64,000 bases of DNA from Paenibacillus sp. HB172176 (GTDB taxonomy: Bacteria > Bacillota > Bacilli > Paenibacillales > Paenibacillaceae): positions 402,963-466,962 of the forward strand of contig NZ_JAATHD010000004.1 of NCBI RefSeq assembly GCF_011947265.1, given 5' to 3'. Below the pieces are notes generated by a model, which did no database searches, was not told the origin of the DNA, and was given only the letters and a program-made list of their open reading frames with translations. The translations under genes and the position numbers were made by a program. Positions 18,527 to 31,272 of the stretch are shown here, piece by piece (positions within the stretch are counted from its first letter, which is position 1; every line of letters begins with the position of its first letter).

Positions 18527-19738
18527 ATGAATATATTTTCACTTATACAAGAAATCAATCATAAGCGAATTATCAAAATCATTCGGGAGCAAGGTCCAAT
18601 CTCCAGAGTCGATATTTCCGAGCTGACAGGCATAACAAGACCGACTGTGACCCGAATTACGGATGCGTTAATCAAGGAAAATCTCATTCAGGAATGCGGC
18701 TCCGTGCATTCTGCGCGGGGAAGAAGGCCGGTTTTGCTCCGGTTCAACGCAACGACTTTCTATTCCGTCGGCATTCACCTGGGTCGGCCCTCTATACAGG
18801 TTGCTCTGACGGATTTGAACGGGAATATCATCTCATTGAAGATGAAGACTGTTTCCAATACGGAAGACTTCGATTATATTATAAATTCCGTTAAGCGCAT
18901 GATAGCGGATGTTATTCAGGAGAGCGGGATAGACCCCGCTCTCCTGCTTGGCATAGGCGTGGGCGTGCCGGGTCCGGTTAACGAGACGAAAGACGGGCTT
19001 ATTTCCCCGCCGAACTTCTACAATCGGAACAATATTCCGCTTAGGGCTATGCTGCAAGAGAGCTACGATCTGCCCGTTATTATAGATCGCATGGCGAATG
19101 TGGCGGCGATAGCCGAGAAATGGTTCGGGAAAGGCGTGGGCTACAACAATTTCGTCTATATCATGGCCGACGTCGGGATAGGGAGCGGCATTATTATTAA
19201 TGGAAATCTCTATCGGGGCGTGAACGGAGAGGCGGGAGATATCGGCCATACGACGGTCGATCTGCATGGGGAACTCTGCGCGTGCGGCAAATACGGCTGC
19301 TTGGAAACGGTGGTCTCCATTCCCAGGATTGTCAGGGAGGTCAAACGAAAACTAGGCAATGACGACCAGGACTCCGACAAACAGCTAAACTTGCAGAAGA
19401 ATGTGCTCGACGAGCTGACGTTCGAGAATATCATGCTTGCCTTGAATCAAGGATCGGATGCGATCAAGGAAGTTATGCAGGATGTCGGCGAAAATCTCGG
19501 TATCGGCGCCGCGAACATGATCGAGTTTCTTGATCCCGAAATTATCATTGTCGGAGGAAGACTAGGCATGTCTTCTCCCATCTTGATCGATTCCGCGCAA
19601 AATCGCATTCGCTCCTATGTACTCGGACGAAGCGGCAGGGAGACGCCGGTCGTATCCTCCGAGCTGAACAATGCCGTTGTGCTTGGCGCGGCGGCTTTGG
19701 TTATTGACGACACCTTTTCCTTTTTTACCGTCTTTTGA
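18527..19738 (+). CDS. ROK-family transcriptional repressor
   Basis: 403 residues. The N-terminal winged helix (ISRVDISELTGITRPTVTRITDALI, about 25-50) is followed by a ROK sugar-kinase-like domain. This has the nucleotide-binding-like GIGVGVPGPV and the zinc-binding CACGKYGCLET motif (about 250-260) of NagC/XylR-type regulators. Missing kinase function is usual for these repressors. As the last gene of the tct-sulfatase operon it probably represses that operon through the palindrome at 14035-14059 and is released by a sugar or sugar acid derived from the substrate. It ends convergently with the AraC gene at 19754, only 15 bp away. Confidence 0.92.
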   Translation: MNIFSLIQEINHKRIIKIIREQGPISRVDISELTGITRPTVTRITDALIKENLIQECGSVHSARGRRPVLLRFNATTFYSVGIHLGRPSIQVALTDLNGNIISLKMKTVSNTEDFDYIINSVKRMIADVIQESGIDPALLLGIGVGVPGPVNETKDGLISPPNFYNRNNIPLRAMLQESYDLPVIIDRMANVAAIAEKWFGKGVGYNNFVYIMADVGIGSGIIINGNLYRGVNGEAGDIGHTTVDLHGELCACGKYGCLETVVSIPRIVREVKRKLGNDDQDSDKQLNLQKNVLDELTFENIMLALNQGSDAIKEVMQDVGENLGIGAANMIEFLDPEIIIVGGRLGMSSPILIDSAQNRIRSYVLGRSGRETPVVSSELNNAVVLGAAALVIDDTFSFFTVF

Positions 19739-19753
19739 GCGTGCATACACGCC

Positions 19754-20578
19754 CTAGAAGGATTTCTTGAACGCATTCGGGCTAGTGCCGGTCTGCGCTT
19801 TGAATACAGCGTTGAAATAGCTGGAATTGTCAAAGCCGATCTCTCTCGCGATTTCGTTAATCTTCATATCCGGATGCTTCAGGATGAGCTCCTTGCTCTT
19901 GTTGATTCGGATTCTGTTCACGTAGGCAATGGGTCTAAGCTGGAAGCTGCGCTTGAAGAGCAGGCAGAGATGCTGAGGCGTCACATGAATAAGCCTCGCC
20001 AGCTCGCTCAGCTTCAGGTTGTTCTTGTAATGCTCCTCGATATAGCTCAGCACGGGCTGAAGTCTCTCGCTGAGCTGCAGAGAGGAAGTACCGGTGCCGT
20101 CTTCCGCGAGCTGCTGCCGCAGATCGAGCAGCATGCCGTACAACAGCTTGGAGCACTGGGTTCCGTGACCGGCCTTTCTCTGTCTGCCGAGGTCGAACAA
20201 GGTGCGGACAGACAGCAGCAAAGCCTCGTTTTGCTCCGCCTGATAGACGCCCGCCTTCGGCAAGCCGCTGAGCCGCAGCAGCGTCTCCGCGTAATGTCCC
20301 TCGAATGTCAGCCATAAGACCTCCCATGGTTCTTTGACCGCATAGTAGGTATGCTCGATATGCGGCGGCAGATAGAAGAAGTCGCCTCCCCGGACGCGTC
20401 TCTCGGCGCCGTCGACCTCCAGAATGCCCTCGCCCCTCAGCGCGAACGATAATTGATGCTCGTGAAAGCCCTCCGCCCGATAGGTCCTCTCCTGGCTGCT
20501 CCAATGTCCGATTCCCGTCAGATAGATGGGAAGCTGAAGCTCTGATGCGGTCGGCGTCATATAATGAAGTTCATGCAT
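19754..20578 (-). CDS. AraC-family regulator, probable activator of lacZ
   Basis: 274 residues: an N-terminal cupin domain (GEGILEVDGAERRVRGGDFFYLPPHIEH) and a C-terminal double helix-turn-helix (LKLSELARLIHVTPQHLCLLFKRSF; MKINEIAREIGFDNSSYFNAVFKAQTG). Transcribed away from the beta-galactosidase gene at 21012, across a 433-bp gap. Divergent placement suggests that it controls lacZ and senses a galactoside or its product; this is an inference. Confidence 0.9.
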   Translation of the reverse strand: MHELHYMTPTASELQLPIYLTGIGHWSSQERTYRAEGFHEHQLSFALRGEGILEVDGAERRVRGGDFFYLPPHIEHTYYAVKEPWEVLWLTFEGHYAETLLRLSGLPKAGVYQAEQNEALLLSVRTLFDLGRQRKAGHGTQCSKLLYGMLLDLRQQLAEDGTGTSSLQLSERLQPVLSYIEEHYKNNLKLSELARLIHVTPQHLCLLFKRSFQLRPIAYVNRIRINKSKELILKHPDMKINEIAREIGFDNSSYFNAVFKAQTGTSPNAFKKSF

Positions 20579-24143
<3,565 letters not shown>

Positions 24144-24225
24144 GCTTGAAATAGACCTCGAAAATCGGCTTTGACGGAAACAGGCGTGGAAATCGATGAA
24201 GCGACCGGTGTGGAAACAGGCAGGC

Positions 24226-24412
24226 GCTAACGAAACTTGATAACGTTAAGAGGATAAAAAAGCATCCTAAACAAATCTAACGAAGATTTATCGTCTTATT
24301 TCATGGTTTCGGGCAGCAATCATGCTCGTTTTGATGATTTAACGATACTAATCTTCGTTAGATTCACGTAGGCCTGAGATTCAGGCGTTTAACGATATGA
24401 GTCTTCATTAGA
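24226..24412. repeat. Four-motif palindromic array, family F1 (locus D)
   Basis: Direct copies begin CTAACGAA at 24227 and 24277 (50 bp apart). Inverted copies end TTAGA at 24362 and 24412 (50 bp apart). Centres are near 24237, 24287, 24351 and 24401. The array fills most of the 393-bp gap between lacZ and the ABC exporter. Confidence 0.8.
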
Positions 24413-24449
24413 ATTCCATGGTCGGAGAGAATTAAATGCCATAAGTCCT

Positions 24450-24480
24450 TTGACTTTTTACTATGAAAATCAAGTATAAT
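24450..24480 (+). promoter_or_regulatory. Promoter of ABC exporter gene
   Basis: TTGACT at 24450-24455 and TATAAT at 24475-24480, with a rather long 19-base spacer. Confidence 0.5.
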
Positions 24481-24536
24481 GAGAAGATCGCTGTTTGGAT
24501 TCCTTATTTCTTGAGAGTCAGTCAAAGGAGAATTCG

Positions 24537-26282
24537 ATGTCGCTGTTTAAATCTTATTTTGTATTTGTAAAGCCTTATTGGAAGCTTGTGCTTCTCACGC
24601 TCGTCATCGGCATGGTAAAATTCGCGATACCGCTTACGATGCCGTTGTTCATGAAGTACGTCATTGACGACATTCTGAACAACAGCGTCATGTCCGTGGA
24701 CGACAAGGTGCAGAAGCTGATCTATGTGATGATCGGCGCCTTCGGCTTGTTCGTTATCCTGCGGGCGCCCGTTGAATATCTCAGGCAATATTTCGCCCAG
24801 CTCATTACGAGCCGGATCCTGTTCGATCTGCGGAACAAGCTGTACGCCCATATCCAGAAGCTGTCCTTGCGGTACTATCAGAACCGCAAGACCGGCGAGA
24901 CCATCTCCCGCATGATTAATGACGCCGAGCAGACGAAGAGCATCGTCGAGACGGGCATGATGAACATCTGGCTTGACATGTTCACGCTGACGATCGCGAT
25001 GGCGTTCATGTTCACGATGGATGTGAAGCTGACGCTCGTCGCCATTGTTGTCTTTCCCTTCTACGGCGTTGCGGTGAAGACGCTGTACAAGCGGCTGCGC
25101 GAGTATACAAAGGCCAGAAGTCAGGCGCTTGCCAACATGCAGAGCTATCTGTTCGAACGTGTAAACGGAATGGCAGTTATCAAGAGCTTCACGCTCGAGG
25201 AGAAGGAACGCGTTCAATTCGGGGAGAAGAACGGCAGCTTTCTTGATCGCGCGCTTGCGCTCACGAGATGGAATGCGCTGACGAATATGATTGTGAACAC
25301 GCTCACGGAGATCGCGCCTTTGCTGGTGCTGTTCTATGGCGGGTATCAGGTCATTCAAAACCATCTGACGCTGGGGGCATTCGTCGCCTTCTTCGCGTAT
25401 CTTGACCGTCTGTACAGTCCGCTGCGCCGCTTGGTCACCTCCTCCACCCAATTGACGCAAGCGAGCGCTTCTCTGGAGAGAGTGCTTGAATTGATGAACG
25501 AGCCTTACGATATTGTAGACGGACCGGAAGCTAAAGCGGTTGAGCATGTGCGAGGCGAGATCACGTTCCGGAATGTGTCCTTTCGCTACGATGACTCCTC
25601 CGAATGGGTGCTGCGCGATCTGGATTTGCATATCAAGGCGGGAGAGACGATTGCCTTTGTCGGGATGAGCGGCGGCGGAAAGTCCTCGCTGATCAGCTTG
25701 ATTCCGAGATTTTACGATATTCAGAAGGGCAGCATTCTGCTTGATCATTATGCGCTCACGGATATGACGATCAAGAGCCTGCGCAGTCAGATCGGGATGG
25801 TGATGCAGGATAATATCCTGTTTAGCGGAAGCGTGCGTGAAAATATTCTGTTCGGTAATCCGGAGGCGACGGAGGAAGGAATGATGGAGGCGGCCAAGGC
25901 GGCAAGCGCGCATGAATTCATTATGGGATTGCCGAAGGGCTATGATACGGAGATCGGGGAGAGAGGCGTCAAGCTGTCCGGAGGACAGAAGCAGCGGATC
26001 GCGATCGCCCGCGTGTTCCTGAAGGATCCGGCTATTCTCATTCTGGACGAAGCGACCTCGGCGCTCGATCTGGAGTCGGAGCAATCCATTCAAGAATCGC
26101 TGGAGCGGCTTGCGAAGAATCGGACGACGCTTATTGTGGCGCATCGCTTGTCCACGATTACGCATGCGGATCAGATCGTGCTCATCGAGAATGGGGAAAT
26201 TACGGAGAAGGGCACGCATGAGGAGCTGATGAAACAGGACGGAGGCTATGCAAGACTGTTCAACGTGCAGCGTTCTTTGTAA
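24537..26282 (+). CDS. ABC exporter half-transporter (fused membrane and ATPase domains)
   Basis: 581 residues from the ATG at 24537, which follows AAAGGAG; an upstream in-frame ATG at 24495 lacks a ribosome site. Six membrane segments (residues about 10-310) precede an ATPase domain with Walker A GMSGGGKSS, signature LSGGQKQRIAIARVF, Walker B ILILDEATSALD and the H-loop AHRLST. Homodimeric MsbA/LmrA/BmrA-like exporters of this shape pump lipids, drugs or peptides; the substrate cannot be inferred. It stands alone, so no operon partner helps. Confidence 0.93.
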   Translation: MSLFKSYFVFVKPYWKLVLLTLVIGMVKFAIPLTMPLFMKYVIDDILNNSVMSVDDKVQKLIYVMIGAFGLFVILRAPVEYLRQYFAQLITSRILFDLRNKLYAHIQKLSLRYYQNRKTGETISRMINDAEQTKSIVETGMMNIWLDMFTLTIAMAFMFTMDVKLTLVAIVVFPFYGVAVKTLYKRLREYTKARSQALANMQSYLFERVNGMAVIKSFTLEEKERVQFGEKNGSFLDRALALTRWNALTNMIVNTLTEIAPLLVLFYGGYQVIQNHLTLGAFVAFFAYLDRLYSPLRRLVTSSTQLTQASASLERVLELMNEPYDIVDGPEAKAVEHVRGEITFRNVSFRYDDSSEWVLRDLDLHIKAGETIAFVGMSGGGKSSLISLIPRFYDIQKGSILLDHYALTDMTIKSLRSQIGMVMQDNILFSGSVRENILFGNPEATEEGMMEAAKAASAHEFIMGLPKGYDTEIGERGVKLSGGQKQRIAIARVFLKDPAILILDEATSALDLESEQSIQESLERLAKNRTTLIVAHRLSTITHADQIVLIENGEITEKGTHEELMKQDGGYARLFNVQRSL

Positions 26283-26486
26283 CAAGCAACGCTAATCATT
26301 TAATTCCTTTCCGTCAGGCTCTCCGCCGTCCCGGAGTCAGCGTCTCAAAGGCTGTCTTCAGGACGGACATGTCTTTTTACGATTTCATACACGTTGGTGA
26401 ACCGAATTGGCGCCGATTGCAGATTCTCCGTCTGCTCGATGAGGACGCTTTGCGGATCTTTCAGCAGAAACAGCTTCTCAAGTAAG
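26283..26486 (-). other. Coding-like open stretch after the RNase HI stop
   Basis: Directly after the rnhA stop and in the same frame on the minus strand, about 45 codons stay open (from 26486 to about 26350). They use codons like a real gene (EKLFLLKDPQSVLIEQTEN, then RFTNVYEIVKRH) and end at TGA. No start codon or ribosome site serves it. It may be a read-through extension, a relic or chance. Confidence 0.3.
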
Positions 26487-27197
26487 CTATTTGCGCCCAA
26501 AATCCGCTCGTATCTCGCCCCATTCCTCGGTGTTCCATTTCAGCACTTTGTTCTTGTACGAATTCGTCTGCAGCCATTTCAAAGCGTTGTCCGTCAATTC
26601 CCAGATACGGGCAGTTGAAGCGTCTCGCTTCAGGGAGGACGCGACCTTCTTGTTGCGCAACCAGGCAAGCGCGGTTTTTGAATCGCTGTATATGGTCTTG
26701 GTGCTGCCCTGCTTCTTCAAATAATCGAGCGCATGCACAACGGCGATGAATTCGCCAAGATTATTCGTCCCGTTCGGAATCGGCCCGACATAGAAGAGAA
26801 TATCGCCGGTCTGCGTGTCCACGCCCTTGTATTCCACGGGTCCCGGATTGCCCCTGGTCCCGACATCAACCGAAATGCTGTCGTAGTCGATGGAGGACTC
26901 GTCCAAGGCGAGTATGGTCTGCTTTGGAGAGGAGGCTTTGCCCGTTCCCGGACTTTTCCGCGCTTTGCCGCTGTTGGAGCTTGCGCCGGCTCCGCTGCTT
27001 GCCGAATTCGATTTCCCCGCGCCCCAATGCTTGCGCCACCCGTCCTTGAACGCGGCCTCCGCGAGAGCCTTCGTCTCGTAGGATTTGAATTTCGCGTCCT
27101 TCTCGCCGTTTACTTGAGCCTGGCATTCCGCCCAGGTCGGGAATACGCCGGTCTTCTTGCCAACCCATACGACATAATATTTGGATTTGCCCATCAT
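26487..27197 (-). CDS. rnhA: Ribonuclease HI with N-terminal viroplasmin domain
   Basis: 236 residues. An N-terminal RNA:DNA-hybrid-binding (caulimovirus viroplasmin-like) domain occupies residues about 5-58 (KYYVVWVGKKTGVFPTWAEC, KSYETKALAEAAF). A Ser/Gly-rich linker follows, then an RNase H domain (95-236). The acidic active site is visible as Asp in SVDVGTRGNPG, Glu in NNLGEFIAVVHAL, Asp in IYSDSKTALAWL and Asp in the final EIRADFGRK. It removes RNA from RNA-DNA hybrids. The start may be either of two adjacent ATG codons. It is co-directional with the sensor kinase gene at 27285-28814, 87 bp upstream of it. Confidence 0.93.
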   Translation of the reverse strand: MMGKSKYYVVWVGKKTGVFPTWAECQAQVNGEKDAKFKSYETKALAEAAFKDGWRKHWGAGKSNSASSGAGASSNSGKARKSPGTGKASSPKQTILALDESSIDYDSISVDVGTRGNPGPVEYKGVDTQTGDILFYVGPIPNGTNNLGEFIAVVHALDYLKKQGSTKTIYSDSKTALAWLRNKKVASSLKRDASTARIWELTDNALKWLQTNSYKNKVLKWNTEEWGEIRADFGRK

Positions 27198-27284
27198 GTC
27201 ATTCCTTCCGATTGTGTTGTTCTACCTGCTATTATACAAATAGTGAAAGAGAGGAGTAAAGGTAAGCGATTCTCGCAGCTTGAA

Positions 27285-28814
27285 TCAAGTCTCTCTCCAC
27301 GCCGGCAGCCTGATCGAGAAGGAGGTTCCCGTTCCAGGCTCGCTGTCAACCTCTATGGAGCCTTTCATGGCGTGGATTATGCCGAAGGAAACCATCGTGC
27401 CAAGTCCCGTGCCCGCGTCCTTGGTCGTAAAAAAAGGCTTGCCAAGGCTCTCGAGCGCTGCGGTATCCATACCCTCGCCTGTATCGCTAATTCGAATGAG
27501 AATACTCTCCTCATTCTCAAGAGCAGCTTCAATGCGCATAACTCCTCCATCCTTCATCGCTTCGATGCCATTCTTGATAAGATTAATCAGAGCTTGATGA
27601 AATTTTTTGAGATTCCCATAAAACTTCATAATTTCCGCAGGAAGGATGTTGTGGTATTCTACATCATGCAAGGTGCAATAAGGCTGCATGACCTTGGCGA
27701 TATAATCCAACTCCTTCCCGACTTCCAAACATTCCGCTTCATCAATGACCGGCTTCGCAAAGGTGAGATAGTCTGTTATGATGCTTTCCGCGCGATCCAG
27801 CTCGGACAGACACAGCTTAATGAATTCGCTTCGCCTGCCGAAGTCGATATCCGGTTCGCGCATCAGTTGAATAAAGCCCCTCGTGACGGTTAGCGGATTG
27901 CGAACCTCATGCGAAATGCTCGCGGCCAATTGGCTGACTGTATTCAAGTGTACCAATTTGTTCATTTCCTGGTGGACCGAACGCTCGATTTTGTTCAAAT
28001 GATGCTGTCTTCCAATCGTTTTTGGATCGGTGACGTACTTCAAATGAATCGCCCAATTGCAAATCTGGCCATTGCGATAAATTGGTGTAATGGATAAGAG
28101 AATATGATATTCGATGCCTTGATCGATAACTCGAATGGTCTCGATATGATTGAAGGTGCCGAAGGATTGCGAGGGGGAGAGCTTGCCCTCATTGTATCGA
28201 TTCACGATATTATGCACGTATTCCTCGACCTGCCTGCTGAGATAGGAAGGAATTGTGGTGCATTGCAGGATATGTAGATGAAGAAGCTTCTTGCTGCTCC
28301 AGCCTAGTAAATTAGAGAATGCCCGGTTGACAAGCACAATGCTGGCGTCGAGCGAAAGCAGAAGGATGGGATCGCTGCAATTCTCGATGAACGAATAGGA
28401 GATTTCATCCGATTCAGCAGATTTGAACGTTGCGGGACCGGCGCTTGTCGCATCAATCGACAGGAAGCAGGTAATGCTCGAGATGTTATTATTCATCATG
28501 CCCGGCACCAAGGTAACCTCGAAATTCCGCGGTTCAAAGTCCATGTCGTCTAACGCGACATCCAGCTTCCAGTGGAATTTGCTGGTCTTTCCGCTGCGCG
28601 CCATCTGGAAGTGTCTATCAAAAATCTGGAAGGAATACGGATTGACGAAGTTTGCTATACTCTTCCCTATCAGTTGATCCTGTATAAGCTGCATAATTCG
28701 TGAAGCGCTTGCATTGACGTAAGCAATCCGTTCATCCAAATCGAGAACGAGGATGGCATCAGGATGCAATTGGTAGGAGGATTCATAGTACATCAGCATG
28801 GATTGGTTCTCCAT
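27285..28814 (-). CDS. Soluble PAS-domain sensor histidine kinase (sporulation-kinase type)
   Basis: 509 residues with no membrane segment. PAS domain 1 (about 12-75, HPDAILVLDLDERIAYVNASA) is followed by PAS domain 2 (about 135-270, NCSDPILLLSLDASIVLVNRAF). The HisKA helix has the phosphorylated His in ASISHEVRNPLTVTRGFIQLM (about 300-320). The HATPase domain has LINLIKNGIEAM, DTGEGMD and GTGLGTMVSFGIIHAMKG. This resembles the KinA/KinE-type kinases that feed the Spo0 phosphorelay. There is no partner regulator next to it, as expected for such kinases, but the specific role is an inference. Confidence 0.9.
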   Translation of the reverse strand: MENQSMLMYYESSYQLHPDAILVLDLDERIAYVNASASRIMQLIQDQLIGKSIANFVNPYSFQIFDRHFQMARSGKTSKFHWKLDVALDDMDFEPRNFEVTLVPGMMNNNISSITCFLSIDATSAGPATFKSAESDEISYSFIENCSDPILLLSLDASIVLVNRAFSNLLGWSSKKLLHLHILQCTTIPSYLSRQVEEYVHNIVNRYNEGKLSPSQSFGTFNHIETIRVIDQGIEYHILLSITPIYRNGQICNWAIHLKYVTDPKTIGRQHHLNKIERSVHQEMNKLVHLNTVSQLAASISHEVRNPLTVTRGFIQLMREPDIDFGRRSEFIKLCLSELDRAESIITDYLTFAKPVIDEAECLEVGKELDYIAKVMQPYCTLHDVEYHNILPAEIMKFYGNLKKFHQALINLIKNGIEAMKDGGVMRIEAALENEESILIRISDTGEGMDTAALESLGKPFFTTKDAGTGLGTMVSFGIIHAMKGSIEVDSEPGTGTSFSIRLPAWRET

Positions 28815-29045
28815 AAGTCACCTCAATTGATAACAAAATTAAATTTCGTCAACGGCAAAGATTGAATCTGCTATGTGAAAAAAGTAAGGGAGGATGATGT
28901 GGGGTTAAGCGTTTCAATCAATGCGCAGAATAGAAGGGGGATTAGTTCTGTTAAAGGTTGAGTATAAATCAAGCATACAACGATGAGGCAATTATGTCCA
29001 ATAAACATCGTACTCAATTTACATTTAATCAAGGGGGGGACGACA

Positions 29046-29825
29046 ATGTTTCGAGAATCATCCAACAGGGGCAAGGCTTATTGTGAAAAGGGATGGCAAT
29101 GGAGACCTCCACCGTTAGAAGACTATGATCTTTGGTATGTCATGGAGGGAGAGGGATGCCTGACGCTAGGGAATTCACGCTATCATCTGAGCCGGGGAAG
29201 CTGTTTTCTGCTTAGGCCGGGCGATCAGCCTGCCGCTGATCAGAATCCGGATAACAGACTGACGGTGATCTTCATTCATTTTTCGATTGAAGGCGATCAG
29301 GACGTTGAAGCAAATATGCCGCCCAGGCATATTCAAGTGGAGGCGAGGCATCGCTTCGAACTGCTGCTGGAGCTATTGTTGGAAATTAGCAATGAAGAGA
29401 GCTCTCCTTGGAGGGAAGAGGAGATCGATGCACTGTTTAGAATGCTCTGGTTCATGCTGCTAAGGGAAACCGCGCAGGGCAATTCGACGGACAGCAGGCA
29501 TCGGGTGTTGATCGGAAGGGTGAAATGCATCCTGCGGGAAAACGGGGGCAGACGCGTGCCGAATGAAGGAATTGCGGCCCAGATTGGTTTGTCGAAGGAA
29601 TATCTTAGCGTTTTGTTCAAGAGATATACGGGCACTTCTATGAAGCAATTTACAACAACTGTGCGGCTAGACCGCGCCATGCGTCTATTGACGGAAACGA
29701 CAATGAATGTGTCTCAGGTTGCCGAGGCGCTCGGCTATGCGAATTTGTATTTGTTCAGCAAACAATTCAAGGCGCATTTCGGTGATCCTCCATCGAAATT
29801 TCAATGGAAAGGCTCTCGGCGATAA
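29046..29825 (+). CDS. AraC-family transcriptional regulator
   Basis: About 259 residues from the ATG at 29046, chosen for AAGGGGGGG just upstream rather than the ATG at 28983. An N-terminal cupin-like domain (LWYVMEGEGCLTLGNSRYHLSRGSCFLLRPGDQP) is joined to a double helix-turn-helix (VPNEGIAAQIGLSKEYLSVLFKRYTG; MNVSQVAEALGYANLYLFSKQFKAHFG). Divergent from the PAS kinase gene. The target is not evident; the LrgAB-like genes follow about 120 bp downstream. Confidence 0.88.
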   Translation: MFRESSNRGKAYCEKGWQWRPPPLEDYDLWYVMEGEGCLTLGNSRYHLSRGSCFLLRPGDQPAADQNPDNRLTVIFIHFSIEGDQDVEANMPPRHIQVEARHRFELLLELLLEISNEESSPWREEEIDALFRMLWFMLLRETAQGNSTDSRHRVLIGRVKCILRENGGRRVPNEGIAAQIGLSKEYLSVLFKRYTGTSMKQFTTTVRLDRAMRLLTETTMNVSQVAEALGYANLYLFSKQFKAHFGDPPSKFQWKGSRR

Positions 29826-29946
29826 GCATGTTCAGGAGCTGGAATAACGCAAAGTTCGATTGTGAATATAGGTTTAAGTATAAAATTTAAAAATACTGTA
29901 TCATAAGAAAAGATGACTTGCTTTGCGCAGGATACGGAGGATCGTC

Positions 29947-30327
29947 ATGATTAGAGGTTTTATCCTATTCACACTATTTTACCTGGCCGGCGTTTTGATG
30001 GAGAGGCTCCTTCATGTGCCGCTGCCCGCCAATGTGATTGGCATGGCGCTGCTCGCGTTGGCCCTCTACTGCAAGATCATCAAGCTGGAGTGGGTGGATA
30101 TCGGCTCGCGATTAGTTCTGCGCCATATGAGTTTATTCTTCGCGCCGGCTATCGTGGGAACGATGGTGTTCGGAGAGCTGCTGCGGGCCTACTGGCTGTC
30201 GCTTGCTTGCAGCATTATCGGAAGCACGCTTTTGACGATGCTTGTTACGGGCTTCATCGTACGTCATTGGGGCCGGGGGAAGGAGGCGAGCAAGGATGAC
30301 GAGCAAAATCGAGTCTTTCCTGCATAA
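29947..30327 (+). CDS. LrgA/CidA-family holin-like membrane protein
   Basis: 126 residues from the ATG at 29947, placed after ATACGGAGGATCGTC. Four membrane segments. The family signature is at the start (FTLFYLAGVLMERLLHVPLPANVIGMALLALAL), and LRHMSLFFAPAIVGTM is the conserved later segment. These proteins act with LrgB-type partners in control of murein hydrolase activity and in export of small metabolites such as pyruvate. The partner gene overlaps its end by 32 bp, which indicates coupling. Confidence 0.88.
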   Translation: MIRGFILFTLFYLAGVLMERLLHVPLPANVIGMALLALALYCKIIKLEWVDIGSRLVLRHMSLFFAPAIVGTMVFGELLRAYWLSLACSIIGSTLLTMLVTGFIVRHWGRGKEASKDDEQNRVFPA

Positions 30328-31003
30328 CCCCGCATTCGGCGTTGCACTGACGCTGCTTCTGTATTGCTTGGCTGTCTATTTCAAGCGAAGACGGGGCTGG
30401 GGCTGGATTCATCCGCTTATTCTTACATCGGGTATTATTATGGTTGTGCTTCAAGTTGGGGACATTCCTCTTGCTTGGTACAAGTCGGGAGGAGACTGGA
30501 TCAGTTGGGCGCTCGGTCCGGCGACCGTGGCGCTTGCCGTGCCGCTGTACAAGCATGCGCCGCTGATAAGAAGCAAGCTGACTGCTGTGCTCGCGGGTAT
30601 TACGATCGGTTCCATCGTCTCTGCCGTCTCGACCGCTTGTTTCTTGGCTGCATCAGGAGCTTCTTCTCAATTGCTCTTCTCCGCGCTTAGCAAATCCTCT
30701 TCTGCACCGTTCTCGATGGCGATTGCGTCCAGGCTTGGCGGCATACCGGAGCTGGCGGCGGCGCTGTCCGTCTTAACCGGACTGCTCGGAAGCCTGGCAG
30801 GGCCAGCTTTGCTAAGACTATGCGGAGTGAAGGAGGATGTGCCTCTCGGAGCTGCGGTTGGCACCGGCTCGCATGGCATCGGTACGGCTCGTCTCATGTC
30901 GATGTCCGAGCTGCAGGGCAGCGTCAGCGGGTTCGCGATGGCGTCGGCAGGACTGATCACGTCGCTGCTGATGCTGCCGGTTTATTGGTGGCTGTCACAA
31001 TGA
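30296..31003 (+). CDS. LrgB/CidB-family membrane protein
   Basis: 235 residues from the ATG at 30296, which has AAGGAGG upstream; a longer in-frame start at 30242 lies inside the previous gene and lacks a ribosome site. About seven membrane segments. LrgB hallmarks are FSALSKSSSAPFSMAIASRLGGIPELAAALSVLTG (the SVTTPIA-like region) and GAAVGTGSHGIGTARLM. It forms a two-gene unit with the LrgA-like gene; a terminator follows. Confidence 0.9.
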   Translation: MTSKIESFLHNPAFGVALTLLLYCLAVYFKRRRGWGWIHPLILTSGIIMVVLQVGDIPLAWYKSGGDWISWALGPATVALAVPLYKHAPLIRSKLTAVLAGITIGSIVSAVSTACFLAASGASSQLLFSALSKSSSAPFSMAIASRLGGIPELAAALSVLTGLLGSLAGPALLRLCGVKEDVPLGAAVGTGSHGIGTARLMSMSELQGSVSGFAMASAGLITSLLMLPVYWWLSQ

Positions 31004-31138
31004 ACGAAGACTGTATTGGCATTTGCACGAGGGTTGTCGCAATATAGTACATTCAATTATTTTCCGGGAAATAACTCGAATGGTGGAAACGATTGAAGGA
31101 AATAGGGCCAATGCCCGTAATAAATTCGAATCTACCGC

Positions 31139-31168
31139 AGGACCGCATTATTAGCGGTCCTGTTTCTT
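31139..31168 (+). terminator. Terminator after lrgAB-like genes
   Basis: AGGACCGC-ATTATTA-GCGGTCCT followed by GTTTCTT. Confidence 0.75.
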
Positions 31169-31185
31169 GATCGATTTTTTTGTCG

Positions 31186-31214
31186 TTGACAAATGCAGCA
31201 TTTCGGATTATGAT
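31186..31214 (+). promoter_or_regulatory. Promoter of persulfide operon
   Basis: TTGACA at 31186-31191, 17-base spacer, TATGAT at 31209-31214. The first operator begins four bases after the -10, over the expected transcription start. Confidence 0.8.
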
Positions 31215-31217
31215 TTT

Positions 31218-31235
31218 AATACCCAGTAGGGTATT
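31218..31235. promoter_or_regulatory. CsoR/CstR-type operator 1
   Basis: AATACCCAGTAGGGTATT: eight-base inverted arms with a mismatched two-base centre, over the start site of the persulfide operon. Confidence 0.8.
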
Positions 31236-31272
31236 GTTGAAGCGGTGTGCTGAATATTTTTTTGGTCTTTTT

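Noticed and set aside
24522..26285. A 587-residue minus-strand reading frame opposite the ABC exporter gene
   Set aside because: It is the mirror of a clear ABC exporter gene, has no recognisable domain and no ribosome site. Similar antisense frames occur opposite most GC-rich genes here, for example 53468-55150.
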